64,000 bases of DNA, taken from positions 114,704 to 178,703 of the forward strand of contig JAIMKR010000001.1 of NCBI GenBank assembly GCA_020692325.1, in the 5' to 3' direction. This DNA comes from Desulfocurvus sp. Its GTDB lineage: Bacteria > Desulfobacterota > Desulfovibrionia > Desulfovibrionales > Desulfovibrionaceae. Made by a program: the position numbers and the translations under genes. The notes beneath the pieces are model-generated. The model searched no databases. It was not told where the DNA came from and was given only the letters and a program-made list of their open reading frames with translations. Positions 1-8,247 of this stretch are shown here, one piece after another; positions within the stretch are counted from its first letter, which is position 1; each line of letters begins with the position of its first letter.

Positions 1-2
1 AC

Positions 3-575
3 TTCACCGAGCTGCGCGATTCCCTGCGGGAAATACGCGCCCAGGTGGACCGCTGCGGGGGCATCACGCACAAGCTGCTCGACTTCGCCCGCCGGCGCGA
101 ACCCGTGTTGCAGGACGTGGACGTGACCCGGCTCATCGACGACATGGCGCGACTAGTGGACAAGGAGGCTTCCTATAAGGACGTGGCGCTCGTCCGCGAC
201 CTGCCACAGGACCTGCCTCTTTTGCGCACCGACGCGCCGCTGCTGCGGCAGGTGGTGCTGAACCTCATGACCAACGCCCTCCACGCCGTGGACAAGGGCG
301 GCCACATCACCGTCACGACCAAGGTCGACGACGCGCACATGGACATCCGCGTGGCCGACGACGGCTGCGGCATTCCCGAGGAAAACATGGCCAAGCTCTT
401 CACCCCGTTCTTCACCACCAAGGCTCCCGGCCAGGGCACCGGCCTCGGGCTGGCCCTGTGCCACAACCTCGTGCTCGGCATGGGCGGCGTCATTCTCGTG
501 AGCAGCAGGCCGGGACAGGGCTCCGTCTTCACCGTGCGCCTGCCGCGCGTTCCCGGAACCGGAGCGGTGCGATGA
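3..575 (+). CDS. Sensor histidine kinase, C-terminal part (HisKA/HATPase_c); 5' end outside window
   Basis: Frame is open to the window edge; N-box (NLMTNALHAV), G1 (DDGCGIPEE) and G2 (GQGTGLGLAL) motifs. Confidence 0.9.
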   Translation, partial: FTELRDSLREIRAQVDRCGGITHKLLDFARRREPVLQDVDVTRLIDDMARLVDKEASYKDVALVRDLPQDLPLLRTDAPLLRQVVLNLMTNALHAVDKGGHITVTTKVDDAHMDIRVADDGCGIPEENMAKLFTPFFTTKAPGQGTGLGLALCHNLVLGMGGVILVSSRPGQGSVFTVRLPRVPGTGAVR

Positions 576-2143
576 TTCACGTCCACGGCGGCGGCGCACT
601 CCGGGAGCTCGCCCCGGACGCCGGCCTCACTCTGGCCCAGTGTCTTTTCCTCGCCGGATGTTTCGCCGGCGTCCCTCTGTGCGCGGGGCTGGGGAAATGC
701 GGTCTGTGCGGCGTGCGCTTCGTCTCGCCCCCGCCGCCCCCCCTTCCCGAGGATCTGCGCCGGTTGGGAAGCGAGGCCGTGGCGGCCGGCTGGCGTCTGT
801 CCTGCCTGCGCCCGGCGGAATCGTGCGCCATCGAGCTGCCCCCGCCACGCAACGCAGGCACGAGGGGCGAGCACGCGGCCGCGGCGCACGGTCCGGCGCG
901 ACTCGCCGTGGATCTGGGCACCACCAGCGTGCATTGGGCCGCGCACGTCCGGGGCGACACCGTGGCCGGCGGGCAGGACATCAACCCGCAGATGGGCCTG
1001 GGCAGCGAGGTCATGTCGCGCCTGTCCTTCGCCATGCACGGGCAGGCCTCGGGCGCGAACGGGGGAGCGATCCTGCGCGCGCTCGTTCTGGACCGGCTGC
1101 GCGCCATCGTCGGCGAGGCTGGCGACGTCGCGCGGCTATGCGTGGCCGGCAACAGCGCCATGACGTACCTGCTGCTCGGCCTGCCCCTCGAAGGGCTCGC
1201 GCGCGCGCCGTACCATCTGGACTACGCCGGCGGCGACGACCGCGAACTCGCCCCGGACCTGCCGCCCGCGCGCATTCCGCCCCTGCTCGCCCCCTTCGTC
1301 GGCGGGGACATCAGCGCCGGCGTGGCCGCCCTGACCTTCGGCCCCACGCCGCCCGTCCCTCCGTACCTGCTGGCCGACCTCGGCACGAATGGGGAATTCG
1401 CGTTGGCCCTCTCGCCGGACGAATTTCTGCTGGCCAGCGTGCCCATGGGGCCGGCGCTGGAAGGCGTGGGCCTGCGCCACGGCCGCACGGCGGGCCCCGG
1501 CGCGGTGCGCGCCTTCGCCCTCACCCCGGCCGGGCTGGCCCCGCAATACGTGGAGCGTCCGCCGCTGCCCGGCGAGGATGCGGGCATGACCGGCGTGGGC
1601 TACCTTTCCCTCGCCGCCGCGCTGCTGCGCGCGGGCGCGCTGGACGAGACCGGCCGCTTCGTGGTACCCGCCACGCTCCTGGGACGGCGCATCGCCGCCG
1701 GCCCGGCGGGCAGGCCGGGCCCGAAGGCTGGGGGCGACGGTGAAGCCGCGCTGCCGCTGCCGGGCGGCATGTCCCTGCCGGCCTCGGATGTGGAGGAGCT
1801 GGTGAAGGTCAAGGCGGCCTTCAACCTCGCCCTCTCGCGCCTGCTGGCCGAATCAGGTCTGCCGGCCTCGGCGCTGACCGCCGTGCATCTCGCCGGCGCC
1901 ATGGGCGAACACGTGGACGCCCGCGACCTGGCGACCCTGGGCTTTTTGCCCACCGATCTGGCCGGCCGTGTGGTCCGCTCGGGCAACACTTCGCTGGCCG
2001 GTGCGGCGCTGCTGCTGGAAAACCCGGCGGCCTGGGACTGGGCGCGCGCCCTGCCCGGACGCTGCCGCGCCCTCGATCTGGCAAATGATCCGCGCTTCGG
2101 CGCACTCTACGTTGAAAGGATGGTGCTGCGCCATGTCCCCTGA
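572..2143 (+). CDS. ASKHA-domain protein with N-terminal [2Fe-2S] ferredoxin-like domain (RACo/DUF4445-like)
   Basis: Cys pattern C-x5-C-x2-C...C near N-terminus, DLGTTSVHWAA and ADLGTNGEFAL ASKHA phosphate motifs; ATG at 572 overlaps the end of the HK gene. Confidence 0.75.
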   Translation: MIHVHGGGALRELAPDAGLTLAQCLFLAGCFAGVPLCAGLGKCGLCGVRFVSPPPPPLPEDLRRLGSEAVAAGWRLSCLRPAESCAIELPPPRNAGTRGEHAAAAHGPARLAVDLGTTSVHWAAHVRGDTVAGGQDINPQMGLGSEVMSRLSFAMHGQASGANGGAILRALVLDRLRAIVGEAGDVARLCVAGNSAMTYLLLGLPLEGLARAPYHLDYAGGDDRELAPDLPPARIPPLLAPFVGGDISAGVAALTFGPTPPVPPYLLADLGTNGEFALALSPDEFLLASVPMGPALEGVGLRHGRTAGPGAVRAFALTPAGLAPQYVERPPLPGEDAGMTGVGYLSLAAALLRAGALDETGRFVVPATLLGRRIAAGPAGRPGPKAGGDGEAALPLPGGMSLPASDVEELVKVKAAFNLALSRLLAESGLPASALTAVHLAGAMGEHVDARDLATLGFLPTDLAGRVVRSGNTSLAGAALLLENPAAWDWARALPGRCRALDLANDPRFGALYVERMVLRHVP

Positions 2144-4109
2144 ACAACTCTTTCCCCGGCCCGGCCACGACTTCGGGGCGCTGCTGGCCGCACTGCCCCG
2201 GCATCTCGACGCCGCCATGCCCATGCGCAAGCAGCACCGCCGCGACCTGCCCGGCGACATCCGGCAGTTGTCGCACCTGCTCACGGACGAGCGTGGCGAC
2301 CTGCGGCGCGACTATCTGGCCGATCCGGCCGCCCTCTCCGCCTACCTGCGCTACTTCCTCCCCTGGAACATCCACCGGCTGGGCACACTGTTCAACGGTC
2401 TGGCGCTCGATCCCGGCGGCGAAAGCCCGGACGGCGCGGCCACCATCATCGACCTGGGCACCGGGCCGCTCACCGCGCCGCTGACCCTGTGGATGAGCCG
2501 GCCACACTTGCGCAAGCGCCCGCTGACCTTCGTGTGCGTGGACCGCGCGCCCAAGCCCATGCGGCTGGGGCTCGCCGCGCTGGAGAGTATGGCCGCCGAA
2601 CACGGCGACGGTCTGGCCCCCTGGCGCGTGAAGCTGGTCAAGGCCCCCCTCGACGCGCATCTGCGCGAGAAGGCCGATCTGCTCATCATGGCCAACGCCC
2701 TCAACGAGGTGTTGCATCGCGGCGAGGGTGAGCTGCTGGAGGACGCCGGTGCGCTGGCCTGGCATTTACGCGGAATGCTCGCGCCGGGTGGTGCGATCTG
2801 CGTGGTGGAGCCAGGCATCCGGCCCTCGGCGCACTTGCTCGCGGCCTTGCGGCGGGGATTGCTGCACGAGGGCCTGCATCCGGTCGCCCCCTGCCCGCAC
2901 GAAGGCCCCTGTCCCATGAGCGGCCGGGGCTACACGGCGTGGTGCCACTTCAATTTCGAGGCCGACGCCGCGCCCCGCTGGCTGCGTGACCTCTCCGAGG
3001 CCGCCCGCCTGTCCAAGGACAACGTGAGCCTGAGCTTTCTGCACTTCTCGACCAGGGGCCGCAAGCTGGAGCCGGCGGCCGGCCACGTCCACGCGCGCGC
3101 GGTCTCCGGACCCTTCGCCCTGCCGGCCATGGACGACGGCGCGCGGCGCTACGGCCAATACGCCTGTACCGAGCACGGACTGACGCTGCTCGTCATGCCG
3201 CAAAAACACCTGCTCCCCGTGCCGGGGGCGCTCATCGAGGCCCCATGGCCCGAAGCGCCAGCCACCGACGCCAAGTCCGGCGCGCTCGTGCTGCCGCTGG
3301 GTTCGTTGGAGGCCGGACGCGAAACGCCCGCGCCACTCGCCGGACGGCCCGCATCGCCGGAGGAGGAGGACGCCGCCGCGCCGCGCAAGGACGGCGACGC
3401 GCCCAGGCGCAAAAGCTTCCCCGCCCACCGGGACGCCGCCAAACCGGCCGGGCATGGCTCGAAACGTTCCGCGACGCCGGGCGACCGTCACGGCGCGACA
3501 CGTCCCGGCAGGCCCGACGCGGGGACCGACTCCCGGCGTTCGGAAAACCGGCACGCCGAGGGGGCGGTGGACAAGCGCCGCAATAAAGCGCCGGGCGACC
3601 GGGACTCCGCCGGCAGGTACGGGGCACCCAGCGGCGACACCAAGCCCAGCTCCCGGCGCTCGGAAGACCGGCGCGACGAAGGGACGAGGGACAAGCGCCG
3701 CAATAAAGCGTCGGGCGACCGGGACTCCGCCGGCAGGCCAGCCCAGTCGGGCGCGGCTCCGCGCAAGGGTGGCAAAGATCAGCGTGCGGCGACGCCTCGC
3801 GCTGATCGCGCGCGCCCGCAGGACGCGGCCCGACGCAAGGACGGGACGCCACAACCTGCCGGCCACGCCCTGTCCATCGACGATCTGCTCGACGACGACG
3901 ACCGCCGCGAAATCGCCACCGAGGGGCTTCGCCCCAAGGGCATGGAGCCCGAGGACATCGGTCCCGTCGACGGATCGCCGAGCGGAGCGAACGGGCGCGA
4001 AACGCCCGACGAACGCCCGGCCAAGCGGCCGGCGCGTGGGGACAAAAAGCCGCGCTCGTCCGGCAAGTCCGGTGCCGTCCGCTCCAAAGGCAAGAAAAGG
4101 AAAAAGTAG
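2133..4109 (+). CDS. Rsm22-like methyltransferase family protein with long basic, repetitive C-terminal tail
   Basis: Methyltransferase core (IIDLGTGPLTAPL, LLIMANALNEVL, VVEPG) resembling the ribosomal small subunit Rsm22 family; ATG at 2133 overlaps previous stop. Confidence 0.7.
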   Translation: MSPEQLFPRPGHDFGALLAALPRHLDAAMPMRKQHRRDLPGDIRQLSHLLTDERGDLRRDYLADPAALSAYLRYFLPWNIHRLGTLFNGLALDPGGESPDGAATIIDLGTGPLTAPLTLWMSRPHLRKRPLTFVCVDRAPKPMRLGLAALESMAAEHGDGLAPWRVKLVKAPLDAHLREKADLLIMANALNEVLHRGEGELLEDAGALAWHLRGMLAPGGAICVVEPGIRPSAHLLAALRRGLLHEGLHPVAPCPHEGPCPMSGRGYTAWCHFNFEADAAPRWLRDLSEAARLSKDNVSLSFLHFSTRGRKLEPAAGHVHARAVSGPFALPAMDDGARRYGQYACTEHGLTLLVMPQKHLLPVPGALIEAPWPEAPATDAKSGALVLPLGSLEAGRETPAPLAGRPASPEEEDAAAPRKDGDAPRRKSFPAHRDAAKPAGHGSKRSATPGDRHGATRPGRPDAGTDSRRSENRHAEGAVDKRRNKAPGDRDSAGRYGAPSGDTKPSSRRSEDRRDEGTRDKRRNKASGDRDSAGRPAQSGAAPRKGGKDQRAATPRADRARPQDAARRKDGTPQPAGHALSIDDLLDDDDRREIATEGLRPKGMEPEDIGPVDGSPSGANGRETPDERPAKRPARGDKKPRSSGKSGAVRSKGKKRKK

Positions 4110-4111
4110 TC

Positions 4112-4774
4112 GTGCGCATCGTCGATCTCGGCCTCATGCGCCACCACGAGGCCGAGGAGCGCCAAATGGAGGCGCTGGCCTCCGTCATGAGCGGCGGGGA
4201 GGAGACGCTCTTCCTCGTCGAGCATCCCAAGGTCATCACGCTGGGGCGGCAGGGCGGCGCGGAAAACCTGCACGTGGGCCGGGAATACCTGGAGGCGCAA
4301 GGCATTGAGCTGGTGCAAACCCGGCGCGGCGGCAACATCACCTGCCACTTTCCCGGCCAGCTGGTGGCCTACCCCGTGTTCCGCGTGGAGAAGCGGCCCG
4401 GCGGCATCCGCCGCTTTTTCGCCGACATGGAGGAGACCGTCATCCGCACCGCAGCGGCCTTCGGCGTCACGGCCGTACGCCGGCCCGGCTACCCCGGCGT
4501 GTGGATGCCGGACGGCGGGCGCAAGCTCTGCTCCATGGGCATCGGCGTGAAGCACTTCGTCACCTACCACGGTCTGGCCCTCAACGTGGCCCGGGACGTG
4601 AGCCTGTTCGACCTCATCACCCTGTGCGGCATCGGCGGGGCGCACGCCACCTCGCTCTCGCTGGAGACCGGCCGAACCGTAACCGTCAAGGAAGTGAAGG
4701 ATGTCCTCGTCCGGGAATTCCGAGCCCTGTTTGCGCATTCCTCCCTGGCTGCGCACGCCCCTGCCCAAGAGTAG
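4112..4774 (+). CDS. lipB: Octanoyltransferase LipB
   Basis: RRGGNITCHFPGQLVAYPV, CSMGIGVKHFVTYHGLALNV; GTG start; adjacent to lipA. Confidence 0.95.
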   Translation: MRIVDLGLMRHHEAEERQMEALASVMSGGEETLFLVEHPKVITLGRQGGAENLHVGREYLEAQGIELVQTRRGGNITCHFPGQLVAYPVFRVEKRPGGIRRFFADMEETVIRTAAAFGVTAVRRPGYPGVWMPDGGRKLCSMGIGVKHFVTYHGLALNVARDVSLFDLITLCGIGGAHATSLSLETGRTVTVKEVKDVLVREFRALFAHSSLAAHAPAQE

Positions 4775-5576
4775 GGACTTCGCCAGCACCGGCGCGCTGC
4801 TGCGCGACCTGGACCTGAACACCGTGTGCCAGGGCGCGCGCTGCCCCAACAAGTGGGAGTGCTTTTCGCGCTCGGTGGCCACGTTCCTCATTCTGGGCCG
4901 CGAATGCACGCGCAACTGCGCCTTCTGCAACATCAGCCCCGGCAGGCAGCTGCCGCCCGATCCCGACGAGCCGCGCCGCGTGGCCGAGGGCTCGGCCCGG
5001 CTGGGACTCAGGCACGTGGTCATCACGTCCGTCACGCGCGACGACCTGCCCGACGGCGGGGCCGCGCACTTCGCCGCCACCATCCGCGCCGTCAAAACGC
5101 GCCTGCCCGGCTGCACCGTGGAGGTGCTCATCCCGGACTTTCAGGGCGACGCGGAGGCGCTGGCTGTGGTGCTGGACGCCCGGCCGGACGTGCTGAACCA
5201 CAACGTGGAGACCGTGCCGCGCCTCTACCCCGCCATCCGCCCGCAGGCGGACTACGCGCAGAGCGTGCAGGTGCTGCGGCGCACGGCCGAATCCGGCAGT
5301 GGAATTCCGGCCAAGAGCGGACTCATGGTGGGACTGGGCGAAACGGACGAGGAGCTGCGGGAGGTGGTGCGCGACCTGCGTTCGGCTGGCTGCGGGATGA
5401 TCACCATCGGGCAGTACATGCGGCCCTCGCGCCAGCACCCGGCGGTGCAACGCTACATGCCGCCGGAGGAGTTCGACGCGCTCGCCGAGTACGGCAGATC
5501 GATCGGCGTGCCGAAAATGTTCTGCGCGCCGCTGGTTCGCAGCAGCTACCACGCGGCCGAGCTGGCGGGGGAATAA
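4701..5576 (+). CDS. lipA: Lipoyl synthase LipA (radical SAM)
   Basis: CQGARCPNKWEC and CTRNCAFCNI Fe-S motifs; overlaps lipB. Confidence 0.96.
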   Translation: MSSSGNSEPCLRIPPWLRTPLPKSRDFASTGALLRDLDLNTVCQGARCPNKWECFSRSVATFLILGRECTRNCAFCNISPGRQLPPDPDEPRRVAEGSARLGLRHVVITSVTRDDLPDGGAAHFAATIRAVKTRLPGCTVEVLIPDFQGDAEALAVVLDARPDVLNHNVETVPRLYPAIRPQADYAQSVQVLRRTAESGSGIPAKSGLMVGLGETDEELREVVRDLRSAGCGMITIGQYMRPSRQHPAVQRYMPPEEFDALAEYGRSIGVPKMFCAPLVRSSYHAAELAGE

Positions 5577-5618
5577 CGCCCGCCGGCACACGCAGCCCAA
5601 CCATCGAAAGGACAAAAG

Positions 5619-5653
5619 AAAGCCCCCTTGGCCGAAGAGATCAGGGGGGCTTG
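5619..5653. terminator. GC-rich hairpin with T-run on the minus strand; probable terminator of the small minus-strand ORFs, possibly bidirectional with lipA
   Basis: AAGCCCCC ... GGGGGCTT stem; minus strand reads ...GGGGGCTTTCTTTT. Confidence 0.7.
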
Positions 5654-5690
5654 ATCGTTCAGAACGGGCGCAGCTTTTCAGTCCTTGCGC

Positions 5691-5792
5691 CTACAATGAT
5701 TTATGCTTCTTGCGCTTGCCAGGGGCCAGCATACCAATGGCGAACAACACCGCGCAAAAGGCCAACAGACCAATCCAGTATTCGGTATTCAT
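5691..5792 (-). CDS. 33-aa single-TM small protein MNTEYWIGLLAFCAVLFAIGMLAPGKRKKHKSL
   Basis: Not in ORF track (below size cutoff). GGAGG SD about 8 nt upstream of ATG; hydrophobic helix plus basic tail; ATGA overlap with the upstream small ORF. Confidence 0.6.
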   Translation of the reverse strand: MNTEYWIGLLAFCAVLFAIGMLAPGKRKKHKSL

Positions 5793-5935
5793 CGCGAATC
5801 CCTCCAGACCAGAGTGAGGCAACCAGCGGTGCAGGCGACACCGACTCCCATCGCCACCATATTTGCCTGATACACGCCGATGACCAAGCTGGCAACGGCG
5901 AATTTTTCAAGAATGTCGGCAATTCGCTTGCGCAT
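5789..5935 (-). CDS. Small membrane protein MRKRIADILEKFAVASLVIGVYQANMVAMGVGVACTAGCLTLVWRDSR (start uncertain; TTG at 5974 possible)
   Basis: Hydrophobic two-helix profile; TGA overlaps ATG of the 33-aa ORF. Confidence 0.55.
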   Translation of the reverse strand: MRKRIADILEKFAVASLVIGVYQANMVAMGVGVACTAGCLTLVWRDSR

Positions 5936-6108
5936 ATTCAAGGATAAGAAAGGAAGGGGGAAAAGGCAACCCAACGCTCACGACTTTCGGATTTTCCGAT
6001 TGCCAATTCTAAAAAAAGAAAATGATCACAGGTAATTCTTGCAAAAAAAGATAACCCGACATTAGGGCCAAGCACTGCCCAGTTGTGCTGGATCAGAAGG
6101 AGACCGAC

Positions 6109-6277
6109 GCAGTACATGCGGCCCTCGCGCCAACACCCGGCTGTGCGGCGCTACATGCCGCCGGAGAAGTTCGACGCGCTCGCCGAGTACGGCAGATCGA
6201 TCGGCGCGTGCCAAAAATGTTCTGCGCGCCACTGGTTCGCAGCAGCTACCACGAGGCCGAGCTGGCCGGGCAATAAC
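6109..6277 (+). pseudogene. Duplicated, frameshifted 3' fragment of lipA
   Basis: Near-identical to 5411..5577; 2-nt insertion at GGCGCGTGCC vs GGCGTGCC breaks the frame. Confidence 0.92.
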
Positions 6278-6282
6278 GACCT

Positions 6283-6393
6283 GAGAACTTTGCCAACACA
6301 ATCAGGGAATTCTGGCGGCAAGGCTCCATCTTCGGCACCATCTTCCTGGGCGGGCTGCTCATCACCGGCGTGCCGTACATAATGATCCTGTAA
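6283..6393 (+). pseudogene. Remnant 3' end of a membrane protein gene (ENFANTIREFWRQGSIFGTIFLGGLLITGVPYIMIL*)
   Basis: Open frame directly after the lipA fragment, strongly hydrophobic, stop at 6391; no start. Confidence 0.4.
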
Positions 6394-6410
6394 CCATCTA
6401 GAACAACGGA

Positions 6411-6458
6411 CAAAGTAAATCCCCCCCGAGCCGCAAGGCAAGGGGGGGATTTACTTTG
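6411..6458. terminator. Perfect 17-bp inverted repeat, terminator-like hairpin
   Basis: CAAAGTAAATCCCCCCC-14 nt-GGGGGGGATTTACTTTG. Confidence 0.7.
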
Positions 6459-6507
6459 ATCACAACTACCAATACGTATACCAAATAACAAAAAGCAAAG
6501 GCCAACT

Positions 6508-7479
6508 ATGAAATCACGAGCAAAGGAATTACTTGAACGATCCCTCGCGGCAATTGTGGCGGCATTAGAGATTTTTAATAAACCAAATTTTAAATATCGC
6601 GAAGACACATTTGCTATACTTGTGATTAATGCGTGGGAATTACTACTAAAGTCTAAATGGATTTCAGACAACGGCAATAAGCTGTCTAGTCTTTATGTGA
6701 TTGAAAATGTAAAAAACAAAGACGGTGCAGTTGGGAAAAAGAAAAGAGTAAAAAAAACCCGCAGTGGAAACCCATTCACACACAGCCTCGACTACCTTGG
6801 GAAAAAGCTAGTCGCGACAAAGCAATTAAGCCAAATTGCGCTAGACAACATCAATGTGTTATTAGAGATACGTGACTCAGCAATCCATTTTTACAATACA
6901 GAAAATATATTCTCTATACGGCTTCAAGAAATTGGTGCAGCGGCTATCCATAACTATACGACTACTGCACAGCAATGGTTCTGTGCAGACTTTTCAAAAT
7001 ACAATCTGTACATATTACCATTAGGTTTTATCCAACCAAAGCAACATACAGGCATTATATTAAATAGAGAGGAAAAACGTTTTTTAAATTTTCTTGATTC
7101 TATTGAGAAAAAAGAACATAGCGATGAAAGATATTCCATATCAATAAGCATCGATGTGTCATTCAGTAAATCAAAAGCTGATGATGCATTAAAAATGAGA
7201 AAAGGGGACTCCCCCATTGTTGTGGACATCAGGCTAACGGAGGAACAGCTTAAAGATAAGTACCCGATGTCCTACAAAGATCTAACGAACGCATGCAGGA
7301 TACGATACGTCAACTTCAAACAAACACCTGACTTTTATGATATTTTAAAAGAGTTAAAGATGGACACAACATATAGTTATGAAAGGGAACTTCATCCAGG
7401 AAATCCCAAGAGTGCGAAAACAAATTTTTACAGCACTGCAATTTGGAATAGACTAGATAGACACTATACCAAAAAATAA
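6508..7479 (+). CDS. DUF3644-like protein with HEPN-type RDxxxH motif; low-GC gene
   Basis: 323-aa ORF, clearly AT-rich compared with flanks; RDSAIH at 6871-6888 in a helical context. Confidence 0.7.
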   Translation: MKSRAKELLERSLAAIVAALEIFNKPNFKYREDTFAILVINAWELLLKSKWISDNGNKLSSLYVIENVKNKDGAVGKKKRVKKTRSGNPFTHSLDYLGKKLVATKQLSQIALDNINVLLEIRDSAIHFYNTENIFSIRLQEIGAAAIHNYTTTAQQWFCADFSKYNLYILPLGFIQPKQHTGIILNREEKRFLNFLDSIEKKEHSDERYSISISIDVSFSKSKADDALKMRKGDSPIVVDIRLTEEQLKDKYPMSYKDLTNACRIRYVNFKQTPDFYDILKELKMDTTYSYERELHPGNPKSAKTNFYSTAIWNRLDRHYTKK

Positions 7480-7493
7480 GAACATCCCTCCAA

Positions 7494-8228
7494 TCATTTT
7501 CCCGCCACCAGAATAGTCATGCCGCGCAGGTTCTCGGTCTGCCGCAGGGTGAGGCCGCAGGCGGAGAGCTGATCGGTGAGCCAGCTTTGCGCGATGCGCA
7601 GTTTGCGGAAGCAGCCCTTGTCGAACCGCCAGTGCTCGCCCTCACGCGTATGGACGATGTCGTGCACCAAGTACGTGTCCGGCCCGTCCTCCTCGATGAA
7701 GCACAGCGCCACGCGCTCCATGTCCGCCTTCACGGGGATGAAGCGGTCCAGCCCCTTGGGCAGCGCGCTCATGTCGCGATAGCTGATGACCATGCTGCCG
7801 CCCTGCTCCATACGGCCGGCCACAGCGTGCAGCATGTCGACCACGGCGTCCTTGGACGGCAAATGGCAGAGGGTGTCGCCCATGCACACGGCCACTTCCC
7901 ACGGCCCGGGCGCGAAGTCGCGCAGGTGGCGTATGTCGCCCAGCACGCCGCGCACGGGCAGCTGGTTGGACTGCTCACGCATGACGGAAAGCAGGCTCTC
8001 GCTGGTGTCCACGCCGGTCACCTCGTAGCCCAGGTGCGCCAGCGCCACGGACTGATAGCCAGGGCCGCAGCCCAGGTCGAGGGCGTTCTTGCAGCCGTGC
8101 GGGGTCAGGCCGAAGCGCGTGAACATCTCCTGCTGCTCGTCGGCCTTGGCGCGGAACGGCCCCATCATCCACGGGTACACGTCGTCCAGAATGGCGGTGT
8201 AATGCTCCTGCGGCGTCGCTATGGTCAT
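7494..8228 (-). CDS. Class I SAM-dependent methyltransferase
   Basis: ALDLGCGPGYQSVALAHLGYEVTGVDTSESLL motif I/II. Confidence 0.9.
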   Translation of the reverse strand: MTIATPQEHYTAILDDVYPWMMGPFRAKADEQQEMFTRFGLTPHGCKNALDLGCGPGYQSVALAHLGYEVTGVDTSESLLSVMREQSNQLPVRGVLGDIRHLRDFAPGPWEVAVCMGDTLCHLPSKDAVVDMLHAVAGRMEQGGSMVISYRDMSALPKGLDRFIPVKADMERVALCFIEEDGPDTYLVHDIVHTREGEHWRFDKGCFRKLRIAQSWLTDQLSACGLTLRQTENLRGMTILVAGK

Positions 8229-8247
8229 AAGAGGACTCCTCCCCGGG

